NCBI GenBank assembly: GCA_947041165.1
Contig: CAMRCY010000010.1
Coordinates: forward strand, 1-64,000
From: an uncultured Deferribacteraceae bacterium
GTDB taxonomy: Bacteria; Chrysiogenota; Deferribacteres; Deferribacterales; Mucispirillaceae
DNA length: 64,000 bases
Direction: 5' to 3'
Part shown: positions 8,988-17,854 of the stretch, piece after piece
How the letters are laid out: each line of letters begins with the position of its first letter
Position numbering within the stretch: position 1 is the first letter of the stretch
Made by a program: the position numbers and the translations under genes
The notes under the pieces: model-generated
Databases searched by the model: none
What the model was told of the DNA's origin: nothing
The model's input: only the letters and a program-made list of their open reading frames with translations

Positions 8988-10508
8988 ATGTTTGATATGA
9001 TGATTGGTGTTTTATTATCAGCAGGAGTAACGATCGGTATAATTGTAGCAGTAGTTATTGCGATATATCAAGGTGTGAAATATTTTAATGGTGGAGACAC
9101 CGTATCAAAGAGTGTAGGTAATATATCTAATAGCGAAAGCGTTGATATAAACAATAATAATAGTATCTCTAAAGGGGGCAATATGAAGTGGACATCGGGG
9201 CTAGGTTTTAAGATTGTAATAATTTTTGTGTTAGGTTTTTTGATGCTTATACCAGCATCTTTTATAAATGAGATAGTTCGTGATAGAGTTGGTTATCAGC
9301 GTGATGCAGTAGAGTCTGTAGTTGATCCGATCGGTGGAGAGTTATATTTAAGTGGAGTGCTTCTTGCTATTCCGTATACGACTAGAGTATATAATGAAGA
9401 TAAGAATGTTACTACTTATTCAAATAATTATACATATGTTTCTCCTCAGAATTATATGGTAGAGGGTGATATTGAAACATTAATTTTAAATAGAGGTATT
9501 TTTAAGATTCCTACATTTTCATCAGACATGAAAATAAACGGTAATTTTGAGAAATTTGTATCGAACAAAGAGGGTGATGTAGGATTTGTTGCATATGATA
9601 TGAGCAAAGCTTTTTTAGTTGTTGGTACAGGAAACAAGAAAGGGCTTAAGAAAGTACCAGTAATAAAAATCGGTGATACAGTATTAAAAGAGAATGAAGC
9701 TCCATTGACTAAAGATATAGCATTTTTTAGTAATTCATTTATCTATAAATTACCACAAAAATATTTACAAAACGGTTTTAAGTTTGATACAAGTGTAGCG
9801 ATACAGGGTGCGAACTCTATCAATATAAGACCTCTTAATAGTCAGAACACATTTTCACTTTCATCAAAATGGAGAGATCCATCGTTTACAGGTGGTTGGA
9901 TTCCGTCTAGTAGAGATGTAACCGATGAAGGGTTTAAAGTGACATGGGAAGTTCCAGGCTTTAACACTTCACTTCCTAAGGTTTGGGATACAGAGAGTAG
10001 ATCGTATAATCAATTTTCAGAAAGCAATTATATCACTACAGATTTTTTACTGTTAAGTGATAACTATAAAAAGACTGTAAAGAGTATTAAGTACGCACTG
10101 TTATTTATATTCATACCGTTTTTCGCACTCTTTTTATCAGAGTTACGCAATAATAAACCGTTACATTTTATTCAATACTGTTTAGTTGGTTTTGCGAACG
10201 TCATATTCTTTTTACTGCTACTATCTATATCAGAGCATTTATCATTTAATCTAAGTTACTTTATATCAGCGATAATGGTAACCTCGATAGTATCGTTGTA
10301 TGCGGGGGTTATTACAAACACTAAGAAGATCGGTATAGGTATAGCTATAGTTCAAATGTTATCATATATCTTTCTGTTTGGAATTCTTCAACTTACAGAT
10401 TATGCGTTAGTTGTAGGATCTGTTGGACTGTTTGCAATAATTGCAGCTGCGATGTATATAACAAGAAATGTAAACTGGTTTAATACGATTTCAAAAGAAG
10501 ATAATTAA
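8988..10508 (+). CDS. creD: CreD-like inner membrane protein with N-terminal extension
   Basis: Matches the CreD (COG4452) layout: an N-terminal membrane anchor followed by a conserved stretch (VRDRVGYQRDAVES then GPL/AIPYT-like YLSGVLLAIPY), a large periplasmic domain, and a C-terminal block of about six membrane helices (SIKYALLFIFIPFF, LHFIQYCLVGFAN, LSISEHLSFNLSY). Family proteins are about 440 residues. Here the frame begins 65 codons earlier with an extra membrane helix and an Asn/Ser-rich linker. An internal ATG at 9183 has a strong ribosome site (AAAGGGGGC) and matches the usual family start, so two forms may be made. No creBC partner is nearby. Role in envelope stress is family knowledge, poorly defined. 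Confidence 0.75.
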   Translation: MFDMMIGVLLSAGVTIGIIVAVVIAIYQGVKYFNGGDTVSKSVGNISNSESVDINNNNSISKGGNMKWTSGLGFKIVIIFVLGFLMLIPASFINEIVRDRVGYQRDAVESVVDPIGGELYLSGVLLAIPYTTRVYNEDKNVTTYSNNYTYVSPQNYMVEGDIETLILNRGIFKIPTFSSDMKINGNFEKFVSNKEGDVGFVAYDMSKAFLVVGTGNKKGLKKVPVIKIGDTVLKENEAPLTKDIAFFSNSFIYKLPQKYLQNGFKFDTSVAIQGANSINIRPLNSQNTFSLSSKWRDPSFTGGWIPSSRDVTDEGFKVTWEVPGFNTSLPKVWDTESRSYNQFSESNYITTDFLLLSDNYKKTVKSIKYALLFIFIPFFALFLSELRNNKPLHFIQYCLVGFANVIFFLLLLSISEHLSFNLSYFISAIMVTSIVSLYAGVITNTKKIGIGIAIVQMLSYIFLFGILQLTDYALVVGSVGLFAIIAAAMYITRNVNWFNTISKEDN

Positions 10509-10541
10509 TATTAAAATAAGTTTTTAATTAGAGATTTATTA

Positions 10542-10580
10542 ATAGAGTTATCACTGTGAAAAGGGTAACTCTATTTTTTT
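10542..10580 (+). terminator. Rho-independent terminator after creD-like gene
   Basis: AGAGTTA at 10544 pairs with TAACTCT at 10566, followed by seven T. Confidence 0.75.
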
Positions 10581-10613
10581 AGATATCTATATTGATATAA
10601 ATTGGAGTGATTT

Positions 10614-11591
10614 ATGTTAGATAAAAAAGTAGTAGTTATTACAACTGGCGGAACGATCGCAATGCGTTACGATGAGGCGACAAAAGGATTAGTCCCAGCT
10701 GTTAGTGGACAAGAATTAATGGACGCAGTGCCAGAGTTGAAAACAGTTTGTGATATTGAAGTTGTAGAATTTTCAAATATACCAAGTCCACATATGACAC
10801 CGAAACTTATGAAAGATTTGGGTGATAAAGTTGATGAGATAGCATTAGATAAAACCGTTGCAGGGATAGTTATAACTCATGGTACAGATACGGTTGAAGA
10901 GAGTTCATATTTTTTAGATCTATATATTAAAACTGAGAAGCCAGTTGTATTCACAGCAGCCATGCGTGGTGCAACTGACATAAGTTCAGATGGTGCTAAA
11001 AATATTTTATGTGCTGTAAAAGTTGCAGCAACTGAGGTTGCTATATCTAAGGGAGTGATGGTTGTGCTTAATGAGTCTATTCATTCAGCTGAGGACGTTA
11101 TAAAAACTCACACAACAAATGTTGATACATTTCAATCACCATACTGGGGTGCTTTAGGTTATGTTGATAGTGATAGAGTTATATTTAAACGTGATAGAGT
11201 TAATAGATTAAAAATTGATACTGTTAAGATAGATGAGAGTGTATATATTGTTAAAACTTTCACAGGTATGAATACAGATATATTTGATTTTCTAATTGAT
11301 AAAAAAGTTGCAGGAGTTGTGATAGAGGGGTTTGGTAGAGGCAATCTTCCACCGTTAATATTGGACGGTATTAAGAGAATGATTGATGCGAATATTATAG
11401 TTGTATTAGTCAGCAGAGTTATAGAGGGGAGGGTGCTTGATGTATACTCATATGTTGGTGCTGTGAAACCTGTTAAAGAGATGGGTGCAATACTCGGAGG
11501 CGAACTTACAAGTCAGAAAGCTCGATTAAAGTTGATGTTGTTAATGGGTAGATATAGCGATAAAAAAGAGATAGAAAAATATTTTGATTAA
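10614..11591 (+). CDS. L-asparaginase
   Basis: Hydrolyses L-asparagine to aspartate and ammonia. 325 residues, the usual length. The two catalytic threonine motifs are present: TTGGTIA at about residue 10-16 and THGTDT at about 88-93, with the conserved FTAAMRG and SDGAKNI segments after it. No signal peptide is visible, so it is probably cytoplasmic (type I-like), although the sequence alone does not settle the subtype. It stands alone between a terminator and the outer-membrane protein gene. In anaerobes such an enzyme can supply aspartate for fumarate respiration; that use is inference. Confidence 0.92.
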   Translation: MLDKKVVVITTGGTIAMRYDEATKGLVPAVSGQELMDAVPELKTVCDIEVVEFSNIPSPHMTPKLMKDLGDKVDEIALDKTVAGIVITHGTDTVEESSYFLDLYIKTEKPVVFTAAMRGATDISSDGAKNILCAVKVAATEVAISKGVMVVLNESIHSAEDVIKTHTTNVDTFQSPYWGALGYVDSDRVIFKRDRVNRLKIDTVKIDESVYIVKTFTGMNTDIFDFLIDKKVAGVVIEGFGRGNLPPLILDGIKRMIDANIIVVLVSRVIEGRVLDVYSYVGAVKPVKEMGAILGGELTSQKARLKLMLLMGRYSDKKEIEKYFD

Positions 11592-11716
11592 TCTATTAAT
11601 ATAGCAATTTAAAGATGAATATATATAATGTATAAATGTTTTAATTATTTACAATATTTATTAATTACTGTATTGTTTGAAAGTGGTAAATAACATATAT
11701 TAATCTGGGGGATATG

Positions 11717-12823
11717 ATGAAACATATTACTTTATTATTTTCGATACTTCTGTTTTCAACTTCTGCAATGGCACAAGATATAGATCCATTTGATGTTGAT
11801 ATGAAACGACCAATTGATACACCAACAGCCGATACAACTAATAAAAAAGTTAAGAGTACAGCTAATAAGAAAGATAACACAACGGATACGAAGGATAAAA
11901 AATCCACTCCAGTTAAAAAAGATAAGAACGGCGGCACAGTTATTTTAGATAACGTAACGATTGAGAAAGACGGATCAGCAACAGAGGTTGATAGTAGGAT
12001 TGTTGTTCCAGCAGATAATAAAACAGCACCTCTCAAAAAAGCTACAGATAATAAATCAGTTGTAGCAGATAATAAAACTGCATCAAACAAAAATACAGAT
12101 ATTGCAACAGATAACTTAACTGTATCTAGTAACAACGGAACAACTACTACAAATAATGTGACAACAGTATTAAATGATAACGGCACAACTACAACTACGA
12201 AAGTCACGACCATTTCAAGTGGTAACGGCACAACAACCACCACAACAACAACAACTGCAGCGACTGTTGTAGCAGATAATATATCCGTATCAAGTGGCAC
12301 TGGTTCAAGCGATAATGCAACAGCGTCAGCCAATAAAGAGAGTTTCTTTAGCGGCAAACCATTTACGGGGCTTGATGGCAAACAGATATTTTATGTTATG
12401 GTAACGGGTGGGTATTCATCATCAGATGGACGAGGCGAATTTAATTCATACCCAGGAGTATTAATTGGAGCAACTGTTGGTAAGCAGTTTTTTAAATATT
12501 TTGCAGCAGAGGGTTTTATAGGTTACAACTCAGCATATTTTCAAAGTATAGAGTTGAGAGGTTACGCACTGCTTCAACGAGTTATACGTTTATCCAATAA
12601 CAAATATGTTATCCCAAGCATTGGTATAGGTGTTTCGCTTGCGACATCACAATCATCAAGTGGTGGTACAGGTGTTAATGATAGCGATATAGGGTTATCA
12701 GGTAAAGTTGGTGTTAGATTTATTATGGGAAGAGTTATGTTTGGTGCAAGTGTAGATTACACAGGAAGATTTATAGTTCACAGTTCATTTTCAGTCTTAG
12801 CAGAAGTAGGTTTAATATTCTAG
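11717..12823 (+). CDS. Thr-rich outer-membrane beta-barrel-like protein
   Basis: About 368 residues in three parts. A signal peptide (cleaved near TSAMA-QD); a low-complexity region to about residue 210 rich in Thr, Asn, Asp and Lys, including a run of eight or nine Thr; and a C-terminal region of alternating hydrophobic residues with Gly and aromatics (VMVTGGYSS, AAEGFIGYNSAYF, GLSGKVGVRF) ending in Phe, as expected for a small outer-membrane barrel. ATG 11714 is also in frame, but the GGGGGA ribosome site is too close to it, so 11717 is preferred. The Thr-rich linker could be a surface-exposed or periplasm-spanning stalk. No specific family recognised. Confidence 0.7.
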   Translation: MKHITLLFSILLFSTSAMAQDIDPFDVDMKRPIDTPTADTTNKKVKSTANKKDNTTDTKDKKSTPVKKDKNGGTVILDNVTIEKDGSATEVDSRIVVPADNKTAPLKKATDNKSVVADNKTASNKNTDIATDNLTVSSNNGTTTTNNVTTVLNDNGTTTTTKVTTISSGNGTTTTTTTTTAATVVADNISVSSGTGSSDNATASANKESFFSGKPFTGLDGKQIFYVMVTGGYSSSDGRGEFNSYPGVLIGATVGKQFFKYFAAEGFIGYNSAYFQSIELRGYALLQRVIRLSNNKYVIPSIGIGVSLATSQSSSGGTGVNDSDIGLSGKVGVRFIMGRVMFGASVDYTGRFIVHSSFSVLAEVGLIF

Positions 12824-13077
12824 AGAGATCTTGCTGTATTAATATATCCTTATTTAAGAGATGTATAGTGAAGTGTATAATAGCTACAACAACAATCCAA
12901 TCAAAGCGTTAAACCTCAATAAAATTATAGCAACAACAATCAAACCATAAACCACAAAAATAATAGTAATTAAACAGCTATAACAACGATGAAAAAATAA
13001 TCGTAATAATATTTTTTAAATGTTAATAGAGTAGGGGGTTTCTAATCTATATAGTCATGCATAATTAAGTGTAATAT
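12824..13077. other. Intergenic sequence, ACAA-rich
   Basis: Between the barrel protein and the repeat array. Contains loosely repeated words such as ataacaacaat/acaacaatcaa but no hairpin or ORF that I can support. Confidence 0.4.
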
Positions 13078-13277
13078 AGTTACTTTAAGTCTATAAAAAT
13101 AACATATAGATAATTTCGATACAGGCATTTCAAGTCTATAAAAATAATATATAACTAATTTTGACACTGTTACTTTAAGTCTATAAAGATAACATATAGA
13201 TAATTTTGATATAGGCATTTAAGTCTATAAAATTAACATATAGCTAATTTTGACACAGGCATTTAAGTCTATAAAAA
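13078..13277. repeat. Tandem repeat, about 44-45 bp, 4-5 copies
   Basis: Unit begins aagtctataaaaataacata and recurs at 13086, about 13131, 13175, 13219 and 13264 with a few substitutions. The last copy abuts the 3' end of the MFS gene, whose stop region (taagtctgttcta) shares the word taagtct with the unit. No similar sequence is seen elsewhere in the window. Confidence 0.8.
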
Positions 13278-13283
13278 TACCGT

Positions 13284-14462
13284 CTAAGTCTGTTCTATTA
13301 GCTTCATCTGTTTATTATAATAATCGTATACATAAAGTTTAAATAGTAGCATCGCAGAGAGTGCAACCATTGCGAAGATCACATACATATCTCTATATCC
13401 GATATGACCGATAACATACCCTTGTATCATAACTCCAACACCGATACCTATATCAAATGCAGTATAAAATGTTGCAGTGGCAGCACCTCTTCTTGTAGGT
13501 GGCACGATATTAATAACCATCGTCATACACGTTGGCATAATAAATCCAGTTGCAGTTCCAAGCAATACTGCTGATAGATGAAAAAACAGTGTGTTTGTTG
13601 CAAGTCCCAACATAACTAAACCTAAGACAAGCAGAGTGAATCCAGTGTATAATATTTTACCAGGACCAGTTTTGTCGATTAGTCTTCCAACATACGGTCT
13701 AAATATCCCCATAAATACTGCAAGGATAATAAAAAATAACCATAGGTGTTTAACCTTCAAATCTAATCCGTGTAGCGAACTAAATATTGTAGCAGCGCTA
13801 TAAGATGCACCGTATAACAGATACATTAAAGCGATAGGCATAACTTTTAATTCATACAAAGTTTTGATTGTGATTTTAGATTTATCTTTTACAAGTTTAG
13901 GAAGTTTTATCGAGTACGATGATAGAAGTGATAATGCAACTAATATTACGCCAGTAATACATATATCTCTAAACGATATATACTCCATCAGAAAAACACC
14001 AGCTGCAGGTCCAAGAGCCATACCGATACTTATTGATAGTGAGAAAAAACCGATAGCAGATCCTCTATATTTTTTCTCAACTATATCAGCAATCATGGTA
14101 GAGTTAGATGTTGTAATCGCAGCCCAACTCATTCCATGTATAACTCTAATAAACATAATCGCTAGAAAAGAGTATGCAAAAAGATACCCACCAACACAGA
14201 AGCCGAATATGATAACTCCAGGAATATAGATAATTTTTCGTCCAATTCTATCAAGTGAAATTCCAACGAGTGGACGAATAAAAAGTGAGCTTATAGAGAA
14301 TATTCCAAGAATTAGTCCGACACTTTTTTCATCGATATGCAGATCTCTAGTAATATGTATAGGGAGTGTTGGCATAAGCATATAGAAAGCTGTAACTATC
14401 ATTATGTTTGCGATAAAGAGCCTTGTGAAAGGCAGTGTGAAAATTTTATGGTCAGACATCAT
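13284..14462 (-). CDS. MFS transporter
   Basis: 392 residues with 12 predicted membrane helices in two halves of six. The loop after helix 2 reads GISLDRIGRK, the major-facilitator signature GxxxDRxGRR, repeated in weaker form in the second half (GRLIDKTGPGK). Substrate cannot be told from sequence; the proportions resemble drug or sugar-efflux (DHA-type) carriers. Stands alone on the minus strand, with repeat arrays on both sides. Start ATG 14462 is followed by a second in-frame ATG. Confidence 0.88.
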   Translation of the reverse strand: MMSDHKIFTLPFTRLFIANIMIVTAFYMLMPTLPIHITRDLHIDEKSVGLILGIFSISSLFIRPLVGISLDRIGRKIIYIPGVIIFGFCVGGYLFAYSFLAIMFIRVIHGMSWAAITTSNSTMIADIVEKKYRGSAIGFFSLSISIGMALGPAAGVFLMEYISFRDICITGVILVALSLLSSYSIKLPKLVKDKSKITIKTLYELKVMPIALMYLLYGASYSAATIFSSLHGLDLKVKHLWLFFIILAVFMGIFRPYVGRLIDKTGPGKILYTGFTLLVLGLVMLGLATNTLFFHLSAVLLGTATGFIMPTCMTMVINIVPPTRRGAATATFYTAFDIGIGVGVMIQGYVIGHIGYRDMYVIFAMVALSAMLLFKLYVYDYYNKQMKLIEQT

Positions 14463-14620
14463 AGCGTTAAGTTATCCTAGTAAAGTTATTGTCACGTTGT
14501 GGTCGTTATATATATCTATAACTATACGACTTAATTTTGTTTTTATCTATGTAATAATTACATATCAATTTACGCCTAAGTGTTTTACATATGTATAATT
14601 GCTTAATAATTAATAGTCGG

Positions 14621-14824
14621 TTAACCATAATGAGTTAAGTTCTTAAATACTATAACTGTATATAAATTATTTAACTGCTAATTTATTAATCATAATGAGT
14701 TAAGTTCTTAAATGCTATAACTGTATAGATATTATTTAACTGCTAATTTATTAACCATAATGAGTTAAGTTCTTAAATGCTATAACTGTATAGATATTAC
14801 TTAACTGCTAATTTATTAATCATA
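14621..14824. repeat. 65-bp tandem repeat, 3 copies, includes larB 3' end
   Basis: The word TTAAYCATA occurs at 14621, 14686, 14751 and 14816, exactly 65 bases apart. Each unit carries ttaactgctaatttattaa, which in the last copy encodes the final codons (INKLAVK-stop) of larB. The array is thus a triplication of the gene end plus its downstream flank, bounded by 9-base microhomology. Confidence 0.9.
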
Positions 14825-15471
14825 TCGGCTTGAATAGCAGCACCGAAACCGTTTCCGATATTTACAACAGACACACCGTTAGAACATGAGTTAAGCATTG
14901 CGAGCAGTGTTGTAAGTCCGTTAAAATTCACACCATATCCAACAGCTGTTGGAACAGCAATAACTGGCACTGCAACTAGTCCTGCGATAACAGATGGCAG
15001 AGCACCTTCCATTCCAGCAACTGCTATTATCACATTTGCTTGATTTAGAATATCTTGCTTACTAAGCAATCGACTAATTCCAGCAACTCCTAGATCGTAT
15101 AATCTATCAACGTTACTTCCGAACGCTTCAAGTATAATTGACGCTTCTTCAGCTACATCAATATCGGAAGTGCCAGCAGAAACAACAGCTACTCGTCCAA
15201 CTTTTTGAACCTCTTTTTTGTGCAGAGTTAGAACTCTTGCGATACGACTGTAAACAGCGTTTGGAAAAACTTTTATAATTTCAGAGGCGATATCTTCATC
15301 AATACGAGTTGCGATTGCGACATTACTATTGCCTGCAATTTTCTCAAATATAGGCAACACAAACTCTTTTCGTTTTCCTTCTGCAAAGATAACTTCGGGG
15401 TATCCGGTTCTTTTCTCTCTATCGTAATCAATCTCTACATATTGCAGAGTATCATCGTATTTATCGTTCAT
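14797..15471 (-). CDS. larB: LarB, nickel-pincer cofactor biosynthesis
   Basis: Predicted pyridinium-3,5-biscarboxylate mononucleotide synthase, the first step of the nickel-pincer nucleotide cofactor of lactate racemase-type enzymes. 224 residues with the typical N-terminal YVEIDYDREKRTGYPE and the PurE-like core VVSAGTSDIDVAEEA and GMEGALPSVIAGLV. larC and larE are not in the window, so the gene is an orphan here. The last nine codons lie inside the 65-bp repeat, and two extra copies of that gene end follow it. The stop falls correctly, so the protein looks intact. Confidence 0.9.
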   Translation of the reverse strand: MNDKYDDTLQYVEIDYDREKRTGYPEVIFAEGKRKEFVLPIFEKIAGNSNVAIATRIDEDIASEIIKVFPNAVYSRIARVLTLHKKEVQKVGRVAVVSAGTSDIDVAEEASIILEAFGSNVDRLYDLGVAGISRLLSKQDILNQANVIIAVAGMEGALPSVIAGLVAVPVIAVPTAVGYGVNFNGLTTLLAMLNSCSNGVSVVNIGNGFGAAIQADMINKLAVK

Positions 15472-15605
15472 CTTTAGTATCCTAAAATATTAGTGAGTTA
15501 GCAAGGATTTATGGTATTTATATTTATTGCAAAATATAATTAATTCATATAATATTAAGATATTATTTGTATATAGTAAAGATGATTTTATTTATGAGGA
15601 CAATA

Positions 15606-16421
15606 ATGTTAAGAAAGAAGTTAATTTTGCTCCTAATTGCTTTTTCTGTTTTTATTTTAAGTTGTGAAAGGCGTAAGATAAATACAAGTTCAAAACTTCC
15701 AGTAGATAATCCAAGCTACGTAATCAAAGATAGATTAGTTGTCGGTTTAGACGATTATTTTCCACCACTAGGTTTTAGAGGTAAAGATAATCAGATCAGA
15801 GGGTTTGAGGTAGATATAGTAAAAGAGATAGCAAAGCGTTTAAATGTGGATCTAATTTTACAACCTATCCACTGGGATCTAAAAGAGTTTGAGTTAAAAC
15901 GAGGCACAATAGATGTCATCTGGAGCGGTTTAAGTATCGATAAGGAGAGAGGCAAAAACATGCTTCTGTCAGAGCCTTATATGTCATCAAAGATGGTGAT
16001 TGTTGTAAGGATTGATTCTGTTATTAAATATAAAGCAGGGTTAAAAGGTAAAGTTATCGGAGTGCAGACGGCATCATCAGCTCTTAAAGCTATACAATCT
16101 GATTCATTAAGTAAGGAAACTTCGCAGGTTGTTGAGTTTCCAAACAATATAATGGCATTTGGTGATCTTAAAGATAAATTAATTGATGCAGTTATAGTTG
16201 ATGAAGTGTTTGCAAATTATGTTATTCACAAGATGGGTAACGATGATTTTATGATATTGAGAGAGTCGATAGGTAATAATGTTTATGTAGTCGGTTTTAG
16301 AAAGAGCGATTATAAGTTACGCAATAAAATAATGTCTACATTCAACAGTATGATAAAAGATGGTACAGCTGTTAAGATATCTGAAAAATGGTTCGGTAAA
16401 AACGTTTTTATGAAAAAATAG
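15606..16421 (+). CDS. Amino-acid-type ABC transporter substrate-binding lipoprotein
   Basis: 272 residues. Lipoprotein leader ending FILSC, then the family 3 solute-binding fold (LVVGLDDYFPPLGFRG, GFEVDIVKEIAKRLN, VIWSGLSI, DAVIVDE). Binds small polar solutes, commonly amino acids, in the periplasm. ATG 15606 is chosen because GAGGA sits just before it; a TTG 39 bases upstream is in frame but has no ribosome site and would bury the leader. No permease or ATPase is adjacent, so its transporter must be elsewhere, or it serves as a sensor. Confidence 0.88.
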   Translation: MLRKKLILLLIAFSVFILSCERRKINTSSKLPVDNPSYVIKDRLVVGLDDYFPPLGFRGKDNQIRGFEVDIVKEIAKRLNVDLILQPIHWDLKEFELKRGTIDVIWSGLSIDKERGKNMLLSEPYMSSKMVIVVRIDSVIKYKAGLKGKVIGVQTASSALKAIQSDSLSKETSQVVEFPNNIMAFGDLKDKLIDAVIVDEVFANYVIHKMGNDDFMILRESIGNNVYVVGFRKSDYKLRNKIMSTFNSMIKDGTAVKISEKWFGKNVFMKK

Positions 16422-16480
16422 GTTGAATATGATTAGATTGATAGTTTTATACACTAAATTGTTAGAGAAATATTAATAAT

Positions 16481-16885
16481 ATGTTTAAAAATCTTAAATT
16501 TAAGAAGTTAGATATATTTTTTGTACTCTTTTTTGCAACACTCTCTATTTTGTTAATAGTGAGATCATCGTATCGTTTTTATGATAACGGAACAGGCGAG
16601 AAGAAGCTAGTTATCGTGAGTGGAACAAACTCATCTAAGATTAGATTATCGTTTGAAAATAATGAGTATGATTTCAACAAATCATTTATAGACTATGATG
16701 GAGCAGATAGATCATTATACTCTGACGATGATCTATATATGACAGTGAAGAACGGCGAAGTGAATGTGATATCATCATCTTGCCAAGATCAGATCTGTGT
16801 AAAAACACAGACAGCTAAAAAGTGTGGCGATCAGATAATATGTTTGCCGAACAAATTTATGGTTATGATAGATTGTGGTGAATAA
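16481..16885 (+). CDS. NusG domain II-containing membrane-anchored protein
   Basis: 134 residues: one N-terminal membrane helix (about residues 10-28) and a small outward-facing domain ending in SCQDQICVKT...GDQIICLPNKFMV, the NusG_II (PF07009) signature with conserved Cys and the CLPNK motif. Proteins of this type are often found next to Gx-transporter genes, as here (17250). Weak ribosome site. Function is not established; a link to electron-transfer complexes or flavinylation has been suggested by gene context in other bacteria, which is recall rather than something seen here. Confidence 0.85.
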   Translation: MFKNLKFKKLDIFFVLFFATLSILLIVRSSYRFYDNGTGEKKLVIVSGTNSSKIRLSFENNEYDFNKSFIDYDGADRSLYSDDDLYMTVKNGEVNVISSSCQDQICVKTQTAKKCGDQIICLPNKFMVMIDCGE

Positions 16886-16988
16886 TATTTTGAGTGTCGT
16901 GTTAACGGTTCGTATATTTAATGATTAGCTGTGAAGAATAATTTTGTGATTGTAATTTATGATTATGATTATGATTTTGTTTACGGTT

Positions 16989-17078
16989 ACGGTTAGCATA
17001 TTTGAAAGTTATATAGTTTATGTTTAGTGATTATGATTACGGTTAGCATATTTGAAAGTTATGTAGTTTATGTTTAGT
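16989..17078. repeat. Direct repeat, about 49 bp, two copies
   Basis: ggttagcatatttgaaagtt then atRtagtttatgtttagt occurs twice back to back (16990 and 17041). It sits in the 364-base gap between the NusG-II and Gx genes; the rest of the gap is simple AT-rich sequence rich in gattatgatta words. Confidence 0.75.
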
Positions 17079-17249
17079 TGTGGCAAATAGTGCAAGTTTT
17101 ACAATCACATTATTTTATTTGTCATATCGCTATCACTCAGTATGTATATATTTCATCAATTAGCTACAATAAAATAGATAGTCACAATCAATATGTAATC
17201 ACGATGAAGCATACGGCTACAATGATAAGTTTATAGAGGATATTTAAGG

Positions 17250-17780
17250 TTGAAAGTTAAAAAATCAATTAGAATTCCAGTATTAATAGGGGTTTTAGGT
17301 GCATTTACAGTTGTTCTTGGTATATTGGAAAATTTTATACCAACGCCAATTCCAGCCGTAAGGTTAGGGCTTGCGAATATACCTATAATGTTTATGCTAT
17401 ACCTATCAACTGCTAGATCTGCGTTTTTATTGATGATAATAAAATCTGTACTAGTGCCAGTATTTTCAGGAAGTTTTATTTTTAAAATGATATTAGGGTT
17501 TCCATCAACATTTATTTCGTTTATAGTAATGGTTGTAATGCTAAAAGTGTTAAAAGACAAAGTAACAGCGATATCAGTAGGTGTTGCATCGTCATTCACA
17601 CATATGTTTATACAGCTTTTAATCGCAAACACGTTATTTATAAATAACATTTTATCAACACCGATAGTGGGAGTTTTATTACTAATATCTGTAATTTCAG
17701 GCATTTTGACAGGTGCATTAACGGAGCTTATTCTTTCAAACAACTCATTTAAACAGTTACTAATAGGTAGCAAGGATTAG
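17250..17780 (+). CDS. Gx transporter family protein (Hpre_diP_synt_I)
   Basis: 176 residues with five or six membrane helices and the family segment AVRLGLANIPIMF. Annotated in databases as heptaprenyl diphosphate synthase component I or Gx transporter; the true substrate is uncertain and it resembles small ECF-type binding units. Begins at TTG 17250 after AGAGGA, with no ATG nearby in frame at the N-terminus. Follows the NusG-II gene, a recurring pairing in other bacteria, and precedes pgk by 74 bases. Confidence 0.82.
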   Translation: MKVKKSIRIPVLIGVLGAFTVVLGILENFIPTPIPAVRLGLANIPIMFMLYLSTARSAFLLMIIKSVLVPVFSGSFIFKMILGFPSTFISFIVMVVMLKVLKDKVTAISVGVASSFTHMFIQLLIANTLFINNILSTPIVGVLLLISVISGILTGALTELILSNNSFKQLLIGSKD

Positions 17781-17854
17781 GTTTTAATAACGCACAAAAT
17801 TTAGATGTATAGAAGTTGTAATACGATTGTAAAAATATAATTGGAGCTACAAAC

